Origin: Kiritimatiellia bacterium
GTDB lineage: Bacteria; Verrucomicrobiota; Kiritimatiellia; JAQICX01
NCBI GenBank assembly: GCA_027858345.1
Contig: JAQICX010000181.1
Coordinates: forward strand, 1 to 48,374
Length of the DNA stretch: 48,374 nt
Direction: 5' to 3'
In this document: positions 36,778-46,000 of the stretch, piece after piece
How the letters are laid out: every line of letters starts with the position of its first letter
Numbering within the stretch: position 1 is the stretch's first letter
Position numbers and translations under genes: made by a program
The notes under the pieces: generated by a model
Seen by the model: only the letters and a program-made list of their open reading frames with translations
Databases searched by the model: none
What the model was told of the DNA's origin: nothing

Positions 36778-36842
36778 TACACAGAAAAATTATCCGCTGA
36801 ACTTTACGTTATAACCAACAGAACTTACGGAAGTAGAAATCA

Positions 36843-39371
36843 ATGATCAACATATCGCTTAATGGAAAATGGAAGGTTCGGGATGAAACTCTTTCATGCA
36901 AGGACATTGCAGGCCTTGACAGAGTAATCAAAGCAGACTCCGGCTGGATACCCGCCAAGGTGCCAGGGGAGATACACCTTGATCTTATACGAGCTGGTCT
37001 TCTTGACGAGCCATTATTCAGCCTCAACGCCAAGAAGAGCCGGTGGCCTGAAAAGCGATCATGGTGGTTTGTGAAGTCTTTTGAAACATCAGCCTCGTTC
37101 ATCACACATGAACGCCAGCAGCTTGTGTTCGATGGTTTGGATCTGTATGCGCAGGTTTTTCTCAATGGCACACTCCTCGGGGAGGTGAAAAACGCTTTTG
37201 TGCCGTGGCACTTCGATGTGCGTCACGTGATCAGGAAAGGCACAAACACCCTTGTCGTGAGGCTTACGGCAGGAGCGGAATTGGTCCCTAAATCACTCAG
37301 GCCCAAAGATGATCGCAAAGGGGGCACTTACGGGGGACGAAGCAATTTCCCCGGGATTAGCCATTTGCGCAAGCCTCAATTTAGTTATGGTTGGGATTGG
37401 GTCGATGCGCTTCCAAACATTGGGATCTGGCGCAGCGTCAGCCTCAAAGGGCACTCCGGTATTGTATTGCATGATGTTCATGTCGATACACAGATAGACA
37501 AGAAAGCTGTCTTTCTGGCTACCCAAGTGATTGTGGAGAACCTTCACCCCTGGAGTGAACGGCCCGGCAATATGGAGATAAGTATCACGCCACCATCGGG
37601 AAATACACTGACTCACAGAATGGACCTCAACGCACAGGTCGGACGTTCAACTATGACGTGCCGGTTGAAGATACCGAACCCGCAACTCTGGTGGCCGAAC
37701 GGCATGGGAGACCAGCCGCTTTATCACGTCACTGTACGCATTGTGCACAACAAGAAAGAGGCGGATCGACGCGAAATGGATGTCGGCCTGAGAACCGTGG
37801 AGATTGACCGCTCGGCCACGAAGCCCGTCGGCACGCGTTTTTGTATTCGAGTCAACGGACACGATGTTTTCTGTAAGGGGGGAAACTGGATTCCCGCCGA
37901 TGCGATTCTCGCTAGGGTTAGCAGGAAAAAATACGAAACACTGGTTGCGGAGGCACACAACGCAAACATCAACATGCTACGGATATGGGGCGGCGGCGTG
38001 TATGAATCCCCCGATTTCTACAATGCCTGCGACCGTTTGGGTATTTTGGTCTGGCAAGACTTCATGTTCGCCTGCGCGGAATATCCGGATAACAATGAAG
38101 AGTTCCGTTCTGCCGTCCGCGATGAAGCCGAGAAGGCTGTCTTGTTGCTTAGGCACCATCCCTGCATCGTCCTCTGGTGTGGCAACAATGAAAATGTGTG
38201 GGCTTTCAAGGATTGGTGGAACAAAGACCGTAGCTTCGGAGACAAAGACCTGAATATTGGCGGTAGCATCATTTACAATCAGATTCTACCGGATATCTGC
38301 CATAGGCTTGATCCACACCGCCCCTATTGGCCAAGCAGTCCGGCCGGCGGAGAAGCACCAAATTCCGAAACGGATGGGGACTGCCACTGGTGGCAGCCTT
38401 TTACGATGAACGAGGATATCAACCGCCGCATCACTCACGAAGTATTCGACGAATGTACGGCCAGGTTTGTAAGCGAGTACGGTGTCATCGGCCCCTGCCA
38501 TCTCCAATCAATGAAACAATACCTTGCCCCGAATGAACTACAAGTTGGTTCCCAGGCATGGAAAGAACATACAAATTCCTTTGAGAAGGAGACGACGCCT
38601 GCTGGAATCAGACGACACTATGCGGCTCCTGAAAACCTGAGCATCTCAGATTACATTCTCTATGGACAGATGTTTCAGGCTTCAATGTATGGCAATACCA
38701 TCGAGGCTCTACGCTTCCGCAAGAATGATCCACATAATGACTGCCAGGGAGCACTCATCTGGATGTACAACGATTGCTGGGGAGAAACTGGCTGGACACC
38801 GATTGACTACTACCTGCGCCGCAAGCCAAGCTACTATTGGATTCGTCATGCCAACGTCCCTGTGAAAGCGATTGTGCGCCGCCGCGGGAAGCACTTGGTG
38901 ACACGAGTCGTGAACGACACCTTGAAACAAGTGAAGGTTACCGCCCATCTCGGCTGGATGCGTGTCGATGGTTCAGATTCAAGAATGAAATCAGAAGCAA
39001 TCTGTCTCCATGCGAATAGTATGGTTCAGATAGGGAGCGAAGCAATCGCCAGCCACACGGTACTGAATCCCCGTGAATGGATTTATGTCGCGTACTTAAC
39101 TCGAGGAGGAGTTACCGAACTGTCTCCTTCGATCTGGCTTCTCGTGCCTCATCGTGAACTTGAAATTCCAACTTCGGACATTCGCATTACAGTCAGAGGA
39201 AGAGATATCCATCTCATCAGCAAGACTTATTGTCACGGCGTTCATTTCAGAGACAATGGCAAGGCAGTGTTTTCTGACAACTATTTCGATCTACTGCCCG
39301 GTGTTCCTAAATCCATCACATGCCTGGCCCCAAAAGTTCCAGGGAAGATACAGTTCTATTCAACTGAGTGA
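36843..39371 (+). CDS. GH2 beta-mannosidase
   Basis: 842 aa with no signal peptide, so cytoplasmic. An N-terminal sugar-binding jelly roll (about 1-190; WKVRDETL, WWFVKSFE) and an immunoglobulin-like domain precede the TIM barrel. The barrel starts NGHDVFCKGGNWIPAD. Catalytic residues are acid/base Glu450 in WCGNNEN and nucleophile Glu545 in FVSEYGV. RIWGGGVYESPDFY and WQDFMFACAEYP are typical of beta-mannosidases rather than beta-galactosidases. It removes terminal beta-mannose, as in the N-glycan core or mannan oligosaccharides, which complements the GH92 alpha-mannosidase. ATG 36843 lies behind a weak GGAAGT site. Possible operon with GH172, though a long palindromic spacer intervenes. Confidence 0.93.
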   Translation: MINISLNGKWKVRDETLSCKDIAGLDRVIKADSGWIPAKVPGEIHLDLIRAGLLDEPLFSLNAKKSRWPEKRSWWFVKSFETSASFITHERQQLVFDGLDLYAQVFLNGTLLGEVKNAFVPWHFDVRHVIRKGTNTLVVRLTAGAELVPKSLRPKDDRKGGTYGGRSNFPGISHLRKPQFSYGWDWVDALPNIGIWRSVSLKGHSGIVLHDVHVDTQIDKKAVFLATQVIVENLHPWSERPGNMEISITPPSGNTLTHRMDLNAQVGRSTMTCRLKIPNPQLWWPNGMGDQPLYHVTVRIVHNKKEADRREMDVGLRTVEIDRSATKPVGTRFCIRVNGHDVFCKGGNWIPADAILARVSRKKYETLVAEAHNANINMLRIWGGGVYESPDFYNACDRLGILVWQDFMFACAEYPDNNEEFRSAVRDEAEKAVLLLRHHPCIVLWCGNNENVWAFKDWWNKDRSFGDKDLNIGGSIIYNQILPDICHRLDPHRPYWPSSPAGGEAPNSETDGDCHWWQPFTMNEDINRRITHEVFDECTARFVSEYGVIGPCHLQSMKQYLAPNELQVGSQAWKEHTNSFEKETTPAGIRRHYAAPENLSISDYILYGQMFQASMYGNTIEALRFRKNDPHNDCQGALIWMYNDCWGETGWTPIDYYLRRKPSYYWIRHANVPVKAIVRRRGKHLVTRVVNDTLKQVKVTAHLGWMRVDGSDSRMKSEAICLHANSMVQIGSEAIASHTVLNPREWIYVAYLTRGGVTELSPSIWLLVPHRELEIPTSDIRITVRGRDIHLISKTYCHGVHFRDNGKAVFSDNYFDLLPGVPKSITCLAPKVPGKIQFYSTE

Positions 39372-39466
39372 TGCGTTGGACTGCTAAACAGGTCACAACA
39401 GACAAATCCAGCGTACGCAGTAAACCGCGTCGCTGATTTGCGGCGTTCATGAAAGAAGAAAGGAAC

Positions 39467-39559
39467 ATGACGATGAAGACATTTGTTCTCGGAGCAGCTA
39501 TGATGACCTCTGCGTTGAGCGCTCAATCCGCTACGCAGGAGAAGGTAACTTCCGACTGA
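39467..39559 (+). pseudogene. Signal-peptide stub of a truncated secreted protein
   Basis: A good ribosome site (GAAAGGAAC) precedes MTMKTFVLGAAMMTSALSAQ, a complete Sec signal peptide, and the frame stops 10 residues later. No continuation was found downstream in any frame, so it looks like the 5' end of a deleted secreted glycosidase or similar. Confidence 0.5.
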
Positions 39560-39875
39560 GATTGAAGTCCCGGCAATCTTCGTTTTGTCTTCCAGGGCAT
39601 GTTTGATCGGGATAAGGGTGACAAAATGTACGGCAAATTTTCGTGGTGCATCGGTATCCTGACGCCATTAAAACCAGCTCATCCATGATGTGCCTCGTCT
39701 GTGCGATTAAACTTTTTTTGTTAGTTGCCTTTTGGCGAAATCGAGAGGCTATAATAAAAAAATAAATCATTTTCTATGAAAAACATGATGGAATCGACTG
39801 TTTTTTATTAGAAAACATAAAAATATATGATAGTATGTGATTAAAATTATCAAAATTATAAACAAGGAGTAAACG
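39560..39875. other. Spacer before the oxidoreductase operon
   Basis: About 315 bp. The minus-strand 79-aa track ORF and a short plus-strand string (MFDRDKGDKMYG) have no support. An AAGGAGT site ends it in front of ATG 39876. Confidence 0.35.
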
Positions 39876-40865
39876 ATGGCCAAGATTGCAGTTATATCAA
39901 CAGCACACATACATAGTAAAAGTTTTTTGAAGGATTTGCAAGAGCTTACCACTGAAAAAGGTGCTTATGTGATATGGGACGAAAATGCGGCACGCGGAAT
40001 GAAGCGAGCAGAAGAATTCAACAGCAGGTTTGAACCAAATCTGGATGTTGTGTTGCAGGATGATAGTGTTGAAGGATTTCTAATCTGTGCAGAGAACACT
40101 CGTCATCTTGCACTGATGGAAAGAGTAATGCCAATCAGGAAACCAGTTATGTGTGAAAAGCCGCTTGCAACATCTATCGAAGATATTACAAGAATTGTTG
40201 AACTCCAGAAACAGTACAACACACCTCTAATCAGTGGATACATGCAACCGTTCTTTCCAGAGAACAGAGGCGTTATGGAAGTTATGCAAAAAGGAGAACT
40301 AGGAAAAGTTACTCATATAAACTTCAGAAATGCACATAATGCATGTTATGGACATTGGTTTGACAATCCAGAACTGGCATGGTTCACAGACCCTGAACTT
40401 TCCGGTGGTGGAGCTCTGCTGGATATGGGAACTCATGCTGTTCATCTTCTATGTCATCTTGGAGGAACTGTCGAAAAAGTTATGGCAATGGCAACAAACG
40501 TCTCCGGCATCTATCCCAACGTAGATGACTATGGAGTAATCACAATGCTGTTCAGCAATGGCATAATCGGACGAGTGGAAGCTGGCTGGGTGTTCACAGG
40601 CGGATACAATGGACTTGAGATTATCGGTTCAGAAAAAAGCATCTGGAATGGTAAAATTGGAGCACATACGCAAGAACTTGCACCTATACAGCCAGCTGAA
40701 GCCAAACCGGATAGAGTCAAAAGGCTTCTTGCACTGGTTGCCGGTGAAATTTCTGCAGAAGAACTTCAAGCCGATCTAAAAGCATGCATAGATGCTGTTG
40801 CAATTATGTCTGCAGCATATGAATCTGCCGAAAAAGGCACATGGATTGACATCAAAAAGTTTTAA
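39876..40865 (+). CDS. Gfo/Idh/MocA-family oxidoreductase (first of two)
   Basis: 329 aa. N-terminal Rossmann-type fold, but the dinucleotide loop is IAVISTAHIHSKSF rather than GxGxxG, which is unusual. VMCEKPLATSIEDI carries the conserved EKP whose Lys contacts substrate. GGGALLDMGTHAVHLL gives the catalytic Asp/His helix. Such enzymes oxidise, reduce or epimerise sugars and inositols with NAD(P), and some open glycosides by oxidation-elimination. Strong AAGGAGT site. It is followed after 39 bp by another family member, so the two may catalyse successive oxidation and reduction steps. Confidence 0.87.
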   Translation: MAKIAVISTAHIHSKSFLKDLQELTTEKGAYVIWDENAARGMKRAEEFNSRFEPNLDVVLQDDSVEGFLICAENTRHLALMERVMPIRKPVMCEKPLATSIEDITRIVELQKQYNTPLISGYMQPFFPENRGVMEVMQKGELGKVTHINFRNAHNACYGHWFDNPELAWFTDPELSGGGALLDMGTHAVHLLCHLGGTVEKVMAMATNVSGIYPNVDDYGVITMLFSNGIIGRVEAGWVFTGGYNGLEIIGSEKSIWNGKIGAHTQELAPIQPAEAKPDRVKRLLALVAGEISAEELQADLKACIDAVAIMSAAYESAEKGTWIDIKKF

Positions 40866-40904
40866 TTTTATTACAAGATCTAATAAATGAAAGGAAAAAG
40901 AGAA

Positions 40905-41966
40905 ATGACAGATAAGCTAAAAGTTGGTGTAATTGGTGTTGGAGGAATTGCAGGAACGCATATGCCCGGTTGGGCGGCATCTCCAAACGCTGAGGTGGTT
41001 GTCGGAGCTGATGTGGCAGAAACGGCCTTGTCTACATGGGCGGAAAAATGGAACGTAGCAAAAACAACAACAAATTTTGATGAAATAATCAGCGATCCGA
41101 ACATTGATATAATAGATGTCTGCACACCAAGCAGCTATCATGCAAAATATACAATTGCCGCTCTTGAAGCAGGCAAGCATGTTATCTGCGAAAAACCGCT
41201 TGGTCCGACTACTGATGAAATCAAACAAATGATTGCGGCAAGAGATAAGAGTGGAAAACTTCTTATGACTGCTCAGCATATGAGATATAGCCAGAAATCA
41301 ATTGCTTTAAAAAATGAGATTGATACCGGAGTATTGGGCGAAGTTTATCATGCAAGATCATGGTTCCTGCGTCGAGCTCAACTTCCAACCGGACTTGGTT
41401 TTGTTCTAAAAAAGAATTCAGGTGGTGGACCGTGCATTGATATAGGTGTCCATGTTCTTGACTTAACACTGTGGATGATGAACAACTACAAACCAGTATC
41501 AGTAAGTGGGGTTGCAAGAAAAGAACTTGCGGGAATTGATGGTGCATTCTCTGTTTGGGGGGGGGCAAAAGTTCCTAAAGAGATGGATGTTGAAGATTTT
41601 GCAGCTGCATTTGTTCGCTTTGAAAATGGAGCAACCCTTATGCTTGAAGTCAGTTGGCTGCTGCATCATGACACCCCCGGAGATGATTTTCAGGTGTGGC
41701 TGTATGGAAAAGATGGAGGACTACATTATCCTTCCACAAAAGTACTATCAAGCAACTATGAAACAAAACAACTTTACACAAAAACACTTGACTACATACC
41801 TAATGGAACAGAAGCTCATGCGGCGGAATGTATTGACTTTGCAGATGCAATTGTTAACGGTCGTCCAAGCCCTGTTCCTCCAGAACAGTCAATTGTTGTT
41901 CAAGCAATTCTGACCGCTCTTTATGAGAGTCAAAGATTGGGCAAAGAAGTTCCAGTTTTACTGTAA
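40905..41966 (+). CDS. Gfo/Idh/MocA-family oxidoreductase (second of two)
   Basis: 353 aa from ATG 40905, chosen because AAAGGAAAAAGAG lies just before it; the track start at 40887 has no site. The classic nucleotide loop VGVIGVGGIAGTHM and VICEKPLGPTTDEI are present. GGGPCIDIGVHVLDLTLWMM supplies the Asp/His catalytic helix. It differs clearly from its neighbour, so the pair is not a fresh duplicate. A sugar, inositol or sugar-acid substrate is likely; which one cannot be read. Transcription ends at the hairpin terminator at 41978. Confidence 0.9.
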   Translation: MTDKLKVGVIGVGGIAGTHMPGWAASPNAEVVVGADVAETALSTWAEKWNVAKTTTNFDEIISDPNIDIIDVCTPSSYHAKYTIAALEAGKHVICEKPLGPTTDEIKQMIAARDKSGKLLMTAQHMRYSQKSIALKNEIDTGVLGEVYHARSWFLRRAQLPTGLGFVLKKNSGGGPCIDIGVHVLDLTLWMMNNYKPVSVSGVARKELAGIDGAFSVWGGAKVPKEMDVEDFAAAFVRFENGATLMLEVSWLLHHDTPGDDFQVWLYGKDGGLHYPSTKVLSSNYETKQLYTKTLDYIPNGTEAHAAECIDFADAIVNGRPSPVPPEQSIVVQAILTALYESQRLGKEVPVLL

Positions 41967-41977
41967 ACACTTTAGTT

Positions 41978-42004
41978 GAGGCGGGCACTCCCCGCCTCTT
42001 TCTC
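41978..42004 (+). terminator. Rho-independent terminator of the oxidoreductase operon
   Basis: Perfect 8-bp GC-rich stem GAGGCGGG-CACTC-CCCGCCTC followed by TTTCTC, 11 bp after the stop of the second oxidoreductase gene. Confidence 0.85.
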
Positions 42005-42100
42005 TACATGAGACGACAGTGAATATTTGTTCTATTCCGCCATCAGTGTAGGCCATTTACAATTTACCATTAACAATGATTTCTTTTCTTACCTAGAACT

Positions 42101-42115
42101 GCTGGCAAAGCCAGC
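42101..42115. repeat. REP-like hairpin
   Basis: GCTGGC-AAA-GCCAGC, followed by TCTAT (ATAGA on the other strand). It shares its GCTGGC/GCCAGC arms with the hairpin at 21576. Confidence 0.5.
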
Positions 42116-42133
42116 TCTATGAATCAATTTATC

Positions 42134-42400
42134 CTATTCAAGTTTGGAAAGTTCAACGAAAAGGGCATTTAGACCTGCAATTCTTACAACTAGATGCCCA
42201 TAATTTTTAGGATGCTTTTGCGCATCGATGAGTTCGTCACCATCCAATATAAAATCGCTTGCACCCAATTTCCACAAATGCCAAAGCAACGATGTCAAAA
42301 AAACTGTCTTGCCCCCATTGGCAATTCCTGTAATACCTATCTGCATATTTACCCACTTAAACCTATTTTTAATTCTACCATCATCAAATAATAAACTCAA
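42134..42400 (-). pseudogene. N-terminal fragment of a P-loop NTPase
   Basis: [25 protein letters not shown] has a Walker A motif (GIANGGKT) reminiscent of the start of YcjX/DUF463-like or related conserved P-loop proteins. After about 50 more residues the frame ends ([12 protein letters not shown]). No Walker B or later domains are present, so it is a truncated gene. The preferred start is the internal ATG in front of QIGITG. Family assignment tentative. Confidence 0.5.
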
Positions 42401-42679
42401 CCATTATCATCACTTTTTCCAGCTAAACCCCAATTTTTCGGTTGAGAAACTTTATGAGAACGAGGATCCCGCAGGGTGGGACACCCAAACTTGCAAATTA
42501 ATATTGTCCTGTAGGAATGGGATCATCCTTCGCAGTTCCGGTCTACGGCGGACAAGTCGGCTACATGGCTGAACATATATTGCCTTTTCCAGAAAAGGCA
42601 ACATCAATGCAGTGTTTAATAACAACACAAATATTCAAAAACATTTGCGATCTTCGCTGTTAAATCTCATTCGCTAGAT

Positions 42680-42842
42680 TAGAGCATTGAACAAATGAAA
42701 CGCTGTAAAGATTTTATTCGAGGACGACATTGGGCTTTTAAAAAAAAATCAAGTAACAGCAAGCCTATTGCGTATTTTTTTGAAAGATTCAACGGAAGCG
42801 GCAGGACAAAGATTTACTGCGTTTCATGAGCGAAATGCTCTA
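42680..42842. mobile_element. MITE-like element, copy 2 (163 bp, inverted relative to copy 1)
   Basis: Reverse complement of 14241-14401 with scattered mismatches and a few indels. It starts TAGAGCATT, ends AATGCTCTA and is flanked by TA. Here it lies in the spacer upstream of the giant GH2-like gene, about 100 bp before that gene's promoter. Confidence 0.85.
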
Positions 42843-42940
42843 GTTTGATTTGAATGGCCGGAACCTAGCTTGAAGCGCTAAGACTGGTGGTTAAAAACTC
42901 TTCTTTTTCAGAAAATATTGTAAAAATGCAAATTTAATGT

Positions 42941-42968
42941 TTTACATTTTGCAAAATTTTGGTATAAC
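42941..42968 (+). promoter_or_regulatory. Promoter of the giant GH2-like gene with overlapping dyad
   Basis: TTTACA (42941-42946), 16 nt, TATAAC (42963-42968). The -35 box lies inside AATGT-TTT-ACATT, and a wider imperfect dyad TTGtAAAAATG/CATTTTGCAA flanks it, an arrangement suitable for a repressor. Confidence 0.5.
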
Positions 42969-43025
42969 TACCCGACAAAAACTCACACATGTGATTTATT
43001 GCGGTTTACAAAAAAGGAAAAAACT

Positions 43026-46000
43026 ATGTTACAAAGAATTTTGTTCGCAGCAATTTTTCTGATTGCCTTCTTAACAATGGCGGACGATGCGGTATCTTAT
43101 GAAAATCTTTTGAAGAATGGCGATTTCAGTCAGATTGCTGATAACGGCAAGATTGTCGAGTGGGTTGGAGATAAACGAGCAAAAGTTATTTCAACCAATA
43201 ACATACCTACTCTTCTGTTGAATGGATCATACTGTCATCTCTACCAAAGAATTGCTTTAAAGCCAGAATGGCAAACCCTTCAACTGTCAATGAAGATGAA
43301 GGGTAATGATTTGAAAGTAGGAGATGAAGACTGGAAAGATGGACGGCTGGCAATGACGTTTCTTGATGCATCAGACAAACAGGTCGGGGGCTGGCCAAAT
43401 GTTTTCTTTGTAAAAGGAACCACAGAGTGGATAGACTGTCAGCGTGCTTATAAAATACCAAATGGCGCAGTTACTCTTGAAATTATTCCGGCAAACTATG
43501 GTGTTTCCGGCAGTGTGGAATTCCGTGACATAAAGATTACTATCGCAAAACTATGGCAACCTCTTGCAGACATACCCCTACCAAATGGTGCTGAAAATGT
43601 TTGGAAACAATCAGATTGCTGGACTTTAAAAAGTGATACCCGAGAAAAAATTTGTATAAATGGTTTATGGCGTTTCCTTCCTGAGACATCAGAAATGACA
43701 CAAGTTCCTGCTGAAGGAAAAGGCTGGGGTTGGTTTAAGGTTCCTGGCATCTGGCCAAAGGCTCTGGCTTGGGATACAAGTTTTGCAGCACAGGATTTTA
43801 TACTCCCAGAGATACAAGGAAGAACTGATGTCACCTTACTAGAACAGGCTTGGTATAAACGAGAAATTGAAATTCCATCGTCATGGGATGGCAGACAAAT
43901 ATTGCTGGACTTTGAAATGATACAGACTCATTGTGCTGTATATATCGACGAAAAAAAAGTTGGAGAAATAATGTTTCCAGGTGGTGAATTTGACATAACC
44001 TCAGCAGTCACACCAGGCACAAAAACAACTCTTGCCATTCTTCATACTGCAAGGCCTCTGGAAACTGCAACAGACACTTTTATGGCTCCTGATAGAGCTT
44101 TTAAAGAACAAGCTGAACTGAAATTTAAAGGCATCACAGGGGACGTCTATCTTCTGGCTAGACCAAAAGAAAATTACATAACAGACACTCATATTATAAC
44201 CTCAACACGCAAAAATGAAATTACATTTGAATCCGGAATTAACAATTTAAAAGATGGCGATTTTCAGATAACTGCCAGCATCTTCAAGGGTAATAAACTT
44301 GTTAAATTTTTCTCCTCAAAACCATTCTCAAAAATCAACTTAGAAGATGGACGTTATAAGTTTTCTGCAAGCTGGAAGAATCCTGATTTATGGGACACAC
44401 ACACACCTCAGAACCTTTATACAGCAAAAATGGTTTTAAAGAAATCAGATAATAGCGTTGTCGATGAGCAACTGCCATTTGACTTTGGTTTCAGAGAATT
44501 CTGGATTGATGGTCGGGATTTCTACCTGAATGGCAAAAGAATTCATCTACGTGCTCTACACATCAGAAACATAAATGATTATGCGGACAAGGCCTCTGTT
44601 GCCGGATCCATTAACACTTGTGAAAAGATGAAAGAATATGGATTTAATTATCTTATTACAGCCAACTACAATTTCGCTCCTGGAAATGTGAGCTATATTA
44701 ACGGACTGTTTGAAGCAACAGAACAAACCGGCGTGCTTGCTTCATTCTCGTTACCTCACGGAAAAGACTACAATTGGCAACTTGACACACCTGAACAACT
44801 GGAAAGATATACTAAACTAACACAATGGCTGATTAGAAAAGTGCAGAACAATCCTAGTGTCATCACTTATGCAATGAACCATAATGCAACAGGATACTAC
44901 GGGGACCAGAATCCAATGAAAATGGATGGCAAATATTCGCTGTTTACAACTCCTGATGTACCAGAATCAAAACTAAAATATAGCAAACAAGCCAAAATTG
45001 CAGAAAATATTGCGAAAGAAATTGATCCTACCCGTCCTGTTTATCATCACCAATCCGGCAATTTAGGAGACATATATACTGTTAATTTCTATCTAAACTG
45101 GGCTCCACGTCAGGAGCGAAGTGATTGGATGACACATTGGTCAAATGAAGGTGTAAAACCTATATTCTTTGTTGAATGGGGCTTGCCACATATTTCATCG
45201 TGGTCAAGTTATAGAGGCCCTGCTTTTATTTGGCGAACTGATGCATTCCAGATGATATGGGATTCCGAATTTGTATCCTCATTAACAAATCAAAAAGCAT
45301 ACGAGATGACAGACTCCAAAAAGAAAATGCAGGATAATGAAAATGCATTATGGGTGCAAGGAAAACCTCTAAACTGGGGATATCATCTTGCGTCTATGCT
45401 AAACTCGAATAAAGAAAACTATCTTGATATCCAGAGCTGGTTTGCTGATGACAACTGGAAATCATTCAGAATGCTGGGAGTATCCGCAATGCTGCCATGG
45501 GATCAGGGCGGGCTATGGAAAAGAGTCAACACCACACAAGCCGAACTTAACCCTAATCGTTTCACGAACCTGCAGAGCCCTGGAATTGTGCCGGACTATC
45601 TCACATCTGGTGACCAGTTTATATATGACTCAAACGATAACTCATACGCCCCCACTTCTCTTGGAAAAACATTCTTGCGGTGGAACCAACCTGTTATTGC
45701 TTTTATCGCCGGCAAAGACTCGCAGGCAACATCCAAAGCAGCAAACTTCCTGCCGGGACAGAAAATTGAGAAGCAGCTTGTTGTAATCAATGACACCAGA
45801 GAAACAATTTCATGCAACTACAGTTGGGCAATAGATGGACTTAATGTGGCTGGAAAAGGCAGTGTCAATGTAGCACCTGGCGACGTGACATTTGTTCCAA
45901 TAAAAGCAGTTGTTCCTAAAAATGCAGTACCAGGCGCATACAATATCAATGCTACATTTGACTTTGAAAAAGAAAACCAAACAGACAGTTATGCTCTGAA

